Assembly: GCA_964242625.1 (NCBI GenBank)
Contig: CAXTAO010000009.1
Coordinates: forward strand, 27,506-91,505
Reading direction: 5' to 3'
From: JASLDZ01 sp964242625
Lineage (GTDB): Bacteria; Pseudomonadota; Alphaproteobacteria; Caulobacterales; Caulobacteraceae
Length of the DNA: 64,000 nucleotides
A program made the position numbers and the translations under genes. Numbering within the stretch: position 1 is the first letter of the stretch; each line of letters opens with the position of its first letter. A model generated the notes under the pieces. That model was not told where the DNA came from, made no database searches, and saw nothing but the letters and a program-made list of their open reading frames with translations. Below, piece after piece: positions 16,606 to 24,400 of the stretch.

Positions 16606-17361
16606 ATGACCGAGCACGTGCGCACAACGCTTGAGGGCGGCGTCCTCACCCTCGTCTTGGACCGGCCGGCCAAGAAGAACGCGCTGACCGACGCCATGTA
16701 CGGCGCGCTGGCCGACGGGCTCGAGCGGGCCGAGACCGACGCGGCGGTCGGCGCCGTCCTGATCACCGGGGAGGGCGGCGCCTTCACCGCGGGCAACGAC
16801 CTCGCCGACTTCATGGCGGTGGCGCAGGGCGGGGCGCGCCAGGCCGACCGGCAGGTGGGGCGCTTCCTCCACGCCCTGGCCTCGGCCGCCGCGCCGATCG
16901 TGGCCGCCGCCTCGGGCGTGGCGGTGGGGGTGGGGACGACCATGCTCCTCCACTGCGACCAGGTGGTGCTTGCGGAGGATGCGGTGCTCTCCACGCCGTT
17001 CGTCGACCTGGGGCTGACGCCCGAGGCGGCGTCCAGCCTCCTCATGCCCGCGCGGATCGGCTACGGGCGCGCCTTCCGGCTATTGGGCATGGCCGAGCGC
17101 ATCCCCGCGCGCGAGGCGCTGGCGTGGGGGCTGGCCGACCACGTCGTCCCCACAGCCGAGCTGCGCGCGACCGCCGAGGCGCTGGCCCGCACGCTGGCGG
17201 CCAAGCCCCGGGCCGCCATCCGCGCCACCAAGGCGCTCCTGCGCGACGCCCCCGCCGCCCGCGCGCGCCTCGAAGCCGAGAACGAGGTGTTCGGCCGCCA
17301 ACTGCAGAGCCCGGAAGCGCGCGCCGCCTTCCAAGCCTTCCTCGGCCGAAGCCGCGGCTGA
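16606..17361 (+). CDS. Enoyl-CoA hydratase/isomerase family protein
   Basis: A 251-residue crotonase-fold protein. GVLTLVLDRPAKKNALTDAMYGAL, then VLITGEGGAFTAGNDLADFM (oxyanion-hole strand), AAPIVAAASGVAVGVGTTMLLHCD and EDAVLSTPFVDLGLTPEAASSLLMPARIG fit the family. The GNDL and TPEAASSL pattern resembles delta3-enoyl-CoA isomerase-like members more than classic hydratases, so the reaction is uncertain. GGGAGGA directly upstream supports ATG 16606. It follows btuB by about 96 bp on the same strand and is convergent with the flavin reductase gene. Confidence 0.87.
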   Translation: MTEHVRTTLEGGVLTLVLDRPAKKNALTDAMYGALADGLERAETDAAVGAVLITGEGGAFTAGNDLADFMAVAQGGARQADRQVGRFLHALASAAAPIVAAASGVAVGVGTTMLLHCDQVVLAEDAVLSTPFVDLGLTPEAASSLLMPARIGYGRAFRLLGMAERIPAREALAWGLADHVVPTAELRATAEALARTLAAKPRAAIRATKALLRDAPAARARLEAENEVFGRQLQSPEARAAFQAFLGRSRG

Positions 17362-17364
17362 GCG

Positions 17365-17991
17365 TCAGCCGGGGCGGCGCATGAGGAAGCGCGCCTCGGG
17401 CTCGATCGCGAAATAGTCCGCCGCGCCGCCGCCGCGCAGCACAGGCCGGGCGGCGGCCGTGTCGAACACGCCGTCGTTCAGCGCCGAGCGCGCGATGTGC
17501 ACGCCCACCACCTCGCCCAGCACGAGCCAGGTCTCGACCTCGCGGCCGCGGGCGTCGGCGAGGCGCAGCGTCTGGGTTCGGCGGCATTCGAACACGACGG
17601 GGCTGCCCGCCACCCCGGGCGCCGCGATCACCCGCGACGGCGCGGCCGCAAGGCCGGCCAGGGCGAACTCGTCGACCTCGCGTCCGACAGGGGCGGAGGT
17701 CGCGTTCATCGCCTCGGCCTGCGGGCGCGTCACGAGGCTCCAGGTGAAGACGCCCGTCGCCTCCACGTTGCGCACGCTGTCCTTCCAGCCCGTCGAGGCG
17801 AAGCCCACGATCGGCGGCTGGTAGTTGAAGGCGTTGAAGAATGAGTAGGGCGCGAGGTTGCGGCGCCCTTCCCCGTCCACCGTGCCGATCCAGCCGATCG
17901 GCCGCGGAGCCACGATGGCGTTGAACGGGTCATGCGGCAGGCCGTGACCCTCCGCCGGCTCGTAGAAGTGGACCGCGTCTGCGTCGGCCAT
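17365..17991 (-). CDS. Flavin reductase family protein (FMN-binding split barrel)
   Basis: A 208-residue split-barrel flavoprotein. NAIVAPRPIGWIGTVDGEGRRNLAPYSFFN is the family signature that contacts FMN; PIVGFASTGWKDSVRNVEATGVFTWSLVT and EAMNATSAPVGREVDEF follow, then GEVVGVHI near the C terminus. Members reduce flavin or serve as flavin-dependent oxidoreductases; the partner here is unknown. Its ATG overlaps the stop of the wall hydrolase gene upstream, so both are likely co-transcribed. Confidence 0.88.
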   Translation of the reverse strand: MADADAVHFYEPAEGHGLPHDPFNAIVAPRPIGWIGTVDGEGRRNLAPYSFFNAFNYQPPIVGFASTGWKDSVRNVEATGVFTWSLVTRPQAEAMNATSAPVGREVDEFALAGLAAAPSRVIAAPGVAGSPVVFECRRTQTLRLADARGREVETWLVLGEVVGVHIARSALNDGVFDTAAARPVLRGGGAADYFAIEPEARFLMRRPG

Positions 17992-19088
17992 CAGTGCCCG
18001 AAGGGCTGCGCGACCACGGGGGGCCGAACGCGCTCACGGGCGTGACGCGCGCCGAACCAGTCGGGCGTCGAGGGCGCGGGAGGCGTCGCCGGAGCCGCGG
18101 GCTTGGGCGCGGCCGCAGGTGCGGGCGCCGACCCCGGCGTGGTGGCGGGGTCCGCCGTGGCCGCGGGCGTCGGCACGTCGAGCTTGGGCGAGACCGCAAG
18201 CGGCGCGGCGGCGACGCCGGCTTCGGGCGCGCTGTCCGCGCCGGCGGCGGATGCCGCGAGAAGGGCGGCGACGGCGTCGTCGGTCACCTCCGGCGGGTCG
18301 CCGGGGATAGGCGCCTCGCCGCCGGCGTAGACCCCCGTGAAGGCGGCCGGCAGCCCCATGCCCTGAGGCCAGCGATAGAAGATGTGCGCGCCCACCTGAG
18401 TGAGCTTGGTCAGCGTCGGCATCCAGTACGGCACGACGAAGGCGGTGTGGTAGTGCGTGGCCCAGCCGACGCTCGGCTCCACCGCGCCGTTCAGCGCGGC
18501 GTGCGCCACCTTCTCCGCCTCGGCCCAGGCGGCCGGCGCGGGCGGGCGCAGGAGCGCGCCGTCGCAGGTGAAGGTGAACTGGCAGCCGGTCGGCTTCTCC
18601 GCGCCCTGGTACACCACGCCGCAGATCGTCTTGGGAAAGATCGGGTGGCGCAGCCGGTTGAGCACGACCTGCGCCACCGCGCGGCGGCCCTGCAGCGGCT
18701 CGAAGCCCGCCTCGTAATAGACCGCCTGCGTCAGGCAGCGCTCGGCCCGAGCCTGGTCCAGTTCGCTCGCGCCCTTGAGCGTGAAGGGGCGCGCAGGGCG
18801 GATCGGCTCGGCGGCGAAGGGAGCGGCCGCGTTGATCGCCTGGGCCTGCTGCGGCGTGAGCGCCTGAAACTCCAGCGGCGGCGGCGCCTCGATCGCGACG
18901 GGCGGTCCGGCGGGTGCGGGCGCGAGCGCTGTCGGCGCGAAGACGGGGATGGCGTGACGGGCGCGCCCGGGCGCCGGATGCATCCGCACGGCGGTCACGA
19001 TCAGCAAGAGCACCGTCGCGGCGGCGGCGACGGCGGCGGCGCCGGCCTGCACGCGGGGGGAACGGAGATCGAGCTGGAAGCGGGCCAT
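17991..19088 (-). CDS. Cell wall hydrolase, SleB family (Hydrolase_2)
   Basis: A 365-residue protein with an N-terminal signal anchor (about residues 12-36, AAVAAAATVLLLIVTAV). The hydrolase domain spans about 110-245 and reads RCLTQAVYYEAGFEPLQGRRAVAQVVLNRLRHPIFPKTICGVVYQG in overlapping pieces, then CQFTFTCDG and ATHYHTAFVVPYW, which match SleB. The Glu in YYEAG is the probable catalytic acid. A long Ala/Pro linker and a short basic tail follow. The likely role is peptidoglycan remodelling in the periplasm. ATG 19088 puts the membrane anchor directly at the N terminus; a longer frame exists but lacks family sequence. Confidence 0.9.
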   Translation of the reverse strand: MARFQLDLRSPRVQAGAAAVAAAATVLLLIVTAVRMHPAPGRARHAIPVFAPTALAPAPAGPPVAIEAPPPLEFQALTPQQAQAINAAAPFAAEPIRPARPFTLKGASELDQARAERCLTQAVYYEAGFEPLQGRRAVAQVVLNRLRHPIFPKTICGVVYQGAEKPTGCQFTFTCDGALLRPPAPAAWAEAEKVAHAALNGAVEPSVGWATHYHTAFVVPYWMPTLTKLTQVGAHIFYRWPQGMGLPAAFTGVYAGGEAPIPGDPPEVTDDAVAALLAASAAGADSAPEAGVAAAPLAVSPKLDVPTPAATADPATTPGSAPAPAAAPKPAAPATPPAPSTPDWFGARHARERVRPPVVAQPFGH

Positions 19089-19220
19089 GGTATCCGATCG
19101 GCCTGCAAGATCGCGGCCACGCCCAAGGTTTTCGACAGCCGGGGCGCGCTTGGAACCGCTCGGCTCCACATGAGGTTGCACTGTCCAGCTTGGCCGAAGA
19201 GCCCGGCCGGGGGAGCGCGG

Positions 19221-19892
19221 ATGCGGAAGGTGCGGACACGGACGGTCGGCGTGGCGTCGGCCCTGCTAGCGGCGGGAAGCCTCGCGCTCGCGCCGGCTCA
19301 GGGCGCCGTGCACACGTCGGTGGCCGAAGCGACAGCCGCCTCCGTCCTCGCCGATCCGCTCGCGCCCAGCGACCCCTTGCGGGTGGTGCGCTGGAGCGAG
19401 CCTGCGCCCTGCCCGAGCCACGCTCCCGCCCCGAAGCGGAAAGGGCGCCGCGCCGTGGCGTCGATCGTCCGGGCGCGAGCCCATCCGCGCACCTACGCTC
19501 GCCGCAATCCCGTCCGGCGACGCGCCGCCAAGCCTCCGGAGCATTGCGAGGTGATGCGCCAGAGCCGGCTGGGCGGACCGGGCGGCGCCGGCCCGGAGTC
19601 CGGCGACCTCGCGCCCGTATCGCTGGTCAGCGCGGCGCCTCCCGCCGGAGAGCCTGACGTGCTGGGAGGCGGCTACGGCGGGTACGCCACCGGCTCGGGC
19701 GGCGACGGCGGCTCCGGCGGCGGACCGGGCGGCGGCGGCGGCGCGTCCGGAGGTGGTGGTGGCGTAGGCGGTGGGGGCGGCCCCGGTCCGACCGACGCGG
19801 CTCCGGAGCCGAGCACCTGGCTCATGTTGAGCCTGGGCGTCGCGCTCGCGGGAAGCGCCTTGCGCCGACGTCGGCGGCCGCTCGCCGCCTGA
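19221..19892 (+). CDS. PEP-CTERM sorting-domain protein
   Basis: A 223-residue exported protein. A signal peptide (about 1-28, ALAPAQGA) is followed by a basic, low-complexity middle (KRKGRRAVASIVRARAHPRT), then a long glycine-rich stretch at about 150-190. The C terminus is a textbook PEP-CTERM tail: PEPSTWLMLSLGVALAGSAL, then RRRRR. Such tails are cut by an exosortase, usually in bacteria that make an exopolysaccharide. No exosortase is encoded here. The function of the body is unknown. Confidence 0.85.
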   Translation: MRKVRTRTVGVASALLAAGSLALAPAQGAVHTSVAEATAASVLADPLAPSDPLRVVRWSEPAPCPSHAPAPKRKGRRAVASIVRARAHPRTYARRNPVRRRAAKPPEHCEVMRQSRLGGPGGAGPESGDLAPVSLVSAAPPAGEPDVLGGGYGGYATGSGGDGGSGGGPGGGGGASGGGGGVGGGGGPGPTDAAPEPSTWLMLSLGVALAGSALRRRRRPLAA

Positions 19893-19907
19893 TGCACAGC
19901 GCGTCCG

Positions 19908-19928
19908 CTCGCCGCCTGCTGCGGCGAG
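19908..19928. terminator. Hairpin between convergent genes, possible bidirectional terminator
   Basis: CTCGCCGC (19908-19915) pairs perfectly with GCGGCGAG (19921-19928) around a 5-nt loop, between the convergent PEP-CTERM and HicB-like genes. There is no T-tract. The left arm is part of a 14-bp direct repeat (CCGCTCGCCGCCTG) also found over the stop codon of the PEP-CTERM gene. Confidence 0.35.
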
Positions 19929-19940
19929 GGAGCGCACGGC

Positions 19941-20594
19941 TCAGCCTTCGCGCGACGGCTCCGACGTCGGCGGAGCGGACGCGGGCGCTTCGGGTGCGGG
20001 AGAGGGCTCGCCCGGCGCGCGGCGACGGCGCACGGCGCCCGTCACCTCCCCGGCCAGCCGGCGCAAGCCGTCCATGGCGACGCCGTCCAGCTCGGCCAGC
20101 GTGCGGCCGAAGGGGGACTCGGGCCCCAGCGTGTCCTGGATACGGCGACCTGCGACCGCGACCTCCTCGTAGAGCTTGCGCCCGAGGTCGGGCTCGAGCG
20201 GCGAAGTGCCCGCGCCGAGCTGCCGGCGTGCGGCCGCGGCGAGGAACCCCGAGCGGGTGAGGGCGAAGCTCTCCGCCGCCGCATCGATGCGGGCCAGGAG
20301 CCGCTCGCCCAGCGAGATGGTGACGCGAACGGGCCGGTCCTCCACGGGGATGTCGATCCAAAGGAGCGAGCTCCCAACCTCCAGCGGCCCGATCGCCTGC
20401 AGCGCGGTGGGCTCGGGCCAGCCCTCTCCCGCGCCCTCCAGCTCCGACAGGCGCGTGCTCACCGCCTCGCGCGCGGCGCGCAGCACCGACGCCGGATCCG
20501 CGCCGCGGACCTCCAGTCCGGGGAAGTCGAGGCACCGCGCCGCGAGGGCGTCCGGCTCGGCGCGGAGGACGGCGGGATAGACGAGGTCGGACAT
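19941..20594 (-). CDS. HicB-like antitoxin-family protein (no HicA partner)
   Basis: A 217-residue protein. The N-terminal 60 residues fit the HicB fold (DLVYPAVLRAEPDALAARCLDFPGLEVRGAD, then a helix beginning VLRAAREAVSTRLSEL). Residues about 90-125 look like a ribbon-helix-helix DNA-binding unit: RPVRVTISLGERLLARIDAAA, then ALTRSGFLAAAARRQL. The remaining 90 residues are extra, with a Pro/Ala/Ser-rich end. Classic HicB antitoxins are about 100-150 residues and sit beside a small HicA toxin; none is present on either side, so this may be a free-standing regulator. GTGTACTTCAGTGTAAAGTG just upstream of the start may be its operator. Confidence 0.75.
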   Translation of the reverse strand: MSDLVYPAVLRAEPDALAARCLDFPGLEVRGADPASVLRAAREAVSTRLSELEGAGEGWPEPTALQAIGPLEVGSSLLWIDIPVEDRPVRVTISLGERLLARIDAAAESFALTRSGFLAAAARRQLGAGTSPLEPDLGRKLYEEVAVAGRRIQDTLGPESPFGRTLAELDGVAMDGLRRLAGEVTGAVRRRRAPGEPSPAPEAPASAPPTSEPSREG

Positions 20595-20685
20595 GGAGCG
20601 GCACCTGCGTGCGGGGGGCGTGTACTTCAGTGTAAAGTGGGTGAGCGCCCTCCGGGTTCAACCGTGCAGTTTTGCGTAAGTGGAC

Positions 20686-20710
20686 GGATCGAAGCGGGGC
20701 CGGTCGCGTT
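20686..20710 (+). promoter_or_regulatory. Possible EcfG-type general stress response promoter
   Basis: GGATC (20686-20690), a 16-bp spacer and CGTT (20707-20710) lie 44 bp before the CsbD start. The alphaproteobacterial EcfG sigma factor recognises GGAAC-N16/17-CGTT, so there is one mismatch in the -35 box. The two genes that follow belong to stress protein families often under EcfG control, which supports the call, but such a short motif can arise by chance. Confidence 0.45.
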
Positions 20711-20753
20711 ACCCCGCCCGAGTCCCTCGATGGGCTCGTCAGGAGCGGCAGCC

Positions 20754-21047
20754 ATGGTGGACGACCGGATCGAGGGCGCAACGCGCAACGTGGGCGGGAA
20801 ACTGCAGGACGCCTTCGGCGGGCTGACAGGCGACGCCGGCGTCCAGGCTCGCGGCAAGCTCAACCAAGCCGCCGGCGCGGTGCAGGACGCCACGGGCAAG
20901 GCGCGCGAGAGCGCCGAGGACGTGTACGCCGAAGTCGAGAGCTATGTGCGCGAGCAGCCTTTGGCGGCGCTGGCCGTCACCCTGGCCGTGGGCCTCGCCT
21001 TCGGCTTCCTCCTACGTGGCGGCAAGACCGTCTACGTGCGCAAATAA
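20754..21047 (+). CDS. CsbD family stress protein with C-terminal membrane anchor
   Basis: A 97-residue protein. DDRIEGATRNVGGKLQDAFG and GLTGDAGVQARGKLNQAAGA are the CsbD repeat; the C-terminal half, VREQPLAALAVTLAVGLAFG followed by FLLRGG, resembles the DUF883/ElaB membrane tail, giving a short fusion common in alphaproteobacteria. AGGAG eight bases upstream supports ATG 20754. It precedes a YeaQ/GlsB gene by 15 bp on the same strand, so the two are probably one stress operon. The molecular function of CsbD is unknown. Confidence 0.88.
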   Translation: MVDDRIEGATRNVGGKLQDAFGGLTGDAGVQARGKLNQAAGAVQDATGKARESAEDVYAEVESYVREQPLAALAVTLAVGLAFGFLLRGGKTVYVRK

Positions 21048-21062
21048 AGGACGCATACGAAC

Positions 21063-21317
21063 ATGGGCATTCTATCCTGGATCATCCTCGGGCTGATCGC
21101 CGGCTTCATCGGCAGCAAGCTCGTCAACAAGACGGGTGAGGGCCTCGTGCTCGACATCATCCTCGGCGTCGTCGGCGCCGTGGTGGGCGGCTACCTGTTC
21201 AGCCTGTTCGGCGCGACGGGCGTGACGGGCCTCAACATCTATAGCCTGGTCGTGGCCGTGGTCGGAGCGGTCGTCGTGCTCCTCGTCTACCACGCGATCG
21301 TGCGCCGTAGGGTCTGA
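21063..21317 (+). CDS. GlsB/YeaQ/YmgE family stress-response membrane protein
   Basis: An 84-residue very hydrophobic protein with three helices and the family pattern GILSWIILGLIAGFIGSKLV, GEGLVLDIILGVVGAVVGGY, then ending in a basic VRRRV. These transglycosylase-associated small membrane proteins accompany stress responses; their activity is unclear. It is the second gene of the CsbD pair and is followed by a strong hairpin. Confidence 0.92.
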   Translation: MGILSWIILGLIAGFIGSKLVNKTGEGLVLDIILGVVGAVVGGYLFSLFGATGVTGLNIYSLVVAVVGAVVVLLVYHAIVRRRV

Positions 21318-21327
21318 CGCTTCCGAT

Positions 21328-21362
21328 CCGGGGCGGAGCCACGCTCCGCCCCGGCTATCTTC
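21328..21362 (+). terminator. Intrinsic-type hairpin after the stress operon
   Basis: A perfect 11-bp stem, CCGGGGCGGAG (21328-21338) with CTCCGCCCCGG (21344-21354), closes a 5-nt loop 10 bp after the stop of the YeaQ-like gene. It is followed by CTATCTTC, a weak T-run. Confidence 0.7.
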
Positions 21363-21394
21363 GCCGCCGCCCCCACCCCGAGGCGATCGCGCGG

Positions 21395-21446
21395 TTGACA
21401 CGACGACCTCGACGCAGGCCGTATAAACAAAAACCGTTTCGGTTTG
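21395..21446 (+). promoter_or_regulatory. Possible promoter and operator upstream of the GH2 gene
   Basis: TTGACA (21395-21400) is a perfect -35 box. The best AT-rich -10 (TATAAA, 21422-21427) is spaced 21 bp away, longer than usual. Directly downstream AAACCG-TTT-CGGTTT (21431-21445) is a perfect inverted repeat whose half-sites resemble LacI-family operators. It lies 30 bp before the GH2 start codon, where a bound repressor would block transcription. The LacI gene at 42523 or the ROK regulator at 27451 are the candidate ligands; this is inference. Confidence 0.45.
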
Positions 21447-21475
21447 CGGGCGGCACGCCCGTCGGGGAGGTCGGG

Positions 21476-24400
21476 GTGGCGTCAAATCGATGGATGGGAG
21501 CGGCTGCGGCGTGCGCGCTCGCGGCCGCAGGCGGCGTGGCGCGGGCCCAGTCGGGCGCGGACGCGACGAGCGGCATGGGCCCCTACGACGTGCGCTCGGT
21601 CGCGGGCTCCTCGGGGCTCGTGAAGGAGATGCAGCCGGGCGCCGCGGTGTTGGGCGCCTCCGCCCCCTTCACCCTTTCCGCCTGGATCGAGGGCGCCTCG
21701 GGCGCGCCCGGCCCCGTGCTCCTCGCCAGCCTCGGCGCGCAGACGCAGCCGGAGGCGCGGCGGCTCGGACTCGACGCCCAGCGCCGGCTGGCGTTCGACA
21801 TCGGCGGCCGGGCCGTGGCGGTCGCGCGCACGCCGGTGCCGGCGTCCGGCGGCCACCTGGTCGCGGCGAGCTACGACGGCGCGGTGCTGCGCCTCGTGCA
21901 GGACGGGCAGGTGGTGGCCGAGGCCAGGCTGCAGACGCCCGCCGTGTCCCCGCCTACACCCGAGAACGAGTGGCAGCACGACCTCAAGCCGCGCTTCGAG
22001 ATCACGCCACGCCCGGCCGACGCCGCCGCCAACCAGCACTTCGCGGGCCTGCTTCTCGGCGTGCAGCTGCGCGATCGCGCGCTCTCGCCGGCGGAGCTTG
22101 GGGCGTCGCGCCCGCCCTCACCGCCGCTGGGCTACGAGGAGACCGCCAAGCCCTGGCCCGTGCAGGTGCGCCAGTCGCTCGGCTACAGCGCGCCGCAGCC
22201 GCCCTCCACCCTGCCGCAGGGCGCGGGGCCGACCGCGCCCGTGGCCAAGCCCGCCTACGCCGGCCCGGCCCTGCCGCAGACCGCCCCGGGCCGCTGGACG
22301 CTGGCGGGCGGCTGGCGCCTCGCCTCGGCGCTGGACCTCCCGCGCGCGGACGGCGCCGCCCTCTCCCGGACAAGCTACGACCCGGCCGCCGCCAAGGCCG
22401 CCGGCGCCCCCGTGTGGCTGGCGGCGACGGTGCCCGGCACCGTCTTGACCACCCTGGTCGACCGCGGCGTCTACCCCGATCCCGCCTACGGGCTGAACAA
22501 CCTGCACATCCCCGAGAGCATGGCGCGCCACGACTGGTGGTACCGCACCGAGCTCGACGCCCCCGCCACGCTGGCGGGCCGCCGCGCCGAGCTCGTGTTC
22601 AACGGGATCAACTACGCCTCCGAGGTGTGGCTCAACGGCGAGCGCCTGGGCGCCACCACCGGCGCCTTCATCCGCGGCCGCTTCGACGTGACGGGCCGGC
22701 TCAAGCCCGGCGCGCGCAACGTCTTGGCCGTGCGCGTCTCGCCTCCGCCCCACCCCGGCATACCGCACGAGCAGTCCATCAAGGCGGGGGTGGGCGAGAA
22801 CGGCGGCATGATGATGCTGGACGGCCCAACGTTCGGCGCGACCGAGGGGTGGGACTGGATTCCCGGCGTGCGCGACCGCAACACCGGCGTCTGGCAGGAC
22901 GTGGAGTTGCACGCCACCGGCCCCGTGCGGCTGGGGGATCCCAAGGTGGTGACCACCCTCCCCCTGCCCGACCGCTCGCGCGCCGACGTGGCGATCACGG
23001 TCGCGGCGGAGAACCTCACGGCCGGGCCGGTGCAGGGCGAGGTCGCGGCCGCGTTCGACGGCGTGCGGGTCGTTAAGCGCGTGACGCTGCAGCCGGGCGT
23101 CAACGCCGTGACGCTCTCGCCGACCGAGTTCCCGGCGCTGCGGGTGAGGAACCCGAAGCTGTGGTGGCCCAACGGCTACGGCGAGGCCGCGCTGCACGAC
23201 CTCACGCTCACCGCCACGAGCAGCGGCGCGTCGTCGGACGAGCGGCGGCTGCGCTTCGGCATCCGCGAGATCACCTACGAGCTCTCCGCCTTCGACGGCG
23301 ACGGGAAGCTGCAGCGCGTCGAGTTCGACCCGTCCAAGGCGGGCGGCCGCCGGCTGGTCGACGGCAGCCACGAGGGCATCCACGACGCTGGGAAGGCTTA
23401 CGCCGTGTCGCTGGCGCCGGGGGCGCAGGGCGCGCCGGGGCTGAGGGCCCTGCCCGACGACCCGCTCTCGCCCTTCCTGGTCGTACGGGTGAACGGCGAG
23501 CGCATCGCCATCCGCGGCGGGGCGTGGGGCATGGACGACTTCATGAAGCGCGTCGGCCGCGATCGGCTGGAGCCCTACTTCCGGCTCAACCGCGACGCCC
23601 ACATGAACATCCTGCGCAACTGGGTCGGCCAGGACACCGAGGAGGCGCTCTACGACCTCGCCGACCAGTACGGCATCCTCGTGTGGAACGACTTCTGGGA
23701 GTCGACCCAGGACTACAACATCGAGGCGCAGGACCCGCAGCTCTTCCTGAAGAACGCCGCCGACGTGGTGAGCCGCTTCCAGACGCACCCCTCGATCATG
23801 GTCTGGATCGGCCGCAACGAGGGCGTGCCGCAGCCCATACTCAACGACGGGCTCGAGCAGCTGACCCGCGAACTGGACGGCACGCGCTACTATGCCGGCT
23901 CGTCCAACCGGGTGAACCTGCAGAACTCCGGCCCCTACAAGTTCCAGCCGGAGGAGGACTACTTCACCAAGCTCTCCAAGGGCTATGCGGTGGAGGTGGG
24001 GCTGTCGTCGTTCTCGACGCTGGAGGGCTTCAAGGCCGCGGTCGCGCCCGCCGACCAGTGGCCGATCTCAGACGCCTGGGCCTACCACGACTGGCACCAG
24101 ACCGGGAACGGCGACATGCATCCGTTCATGGCTGTGCTGACCGCTCGTTTCGGCGCGCCCACCTCGCTCGAGGACTTCGAGCGCAAGGCGCAGATGATGA
24201 ACTACGACGGCCACCGCGCCGTCTTCGAGGGGCTGAACGCGGGCCTCTGGCGCGACACGAGCGGGCGGATGCTGTGGATGACCCAGCCCGCCTGGCCCTC
24301 CAACGTCTGGCAGATCTACGGGTGGGACTACGACACCGCCGCCAGCTACTACGGCGCCATGCACGCCGCGGAGCCCGTGCACGTGCAGATGAACCTCGCC

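Noticed and set aside
19152..19177. GGAAC-N17-GGTT before the PEP-CTERM gene as an EcfG promoter
   Set aside because: One mismatch in the -10 and no supporting context.
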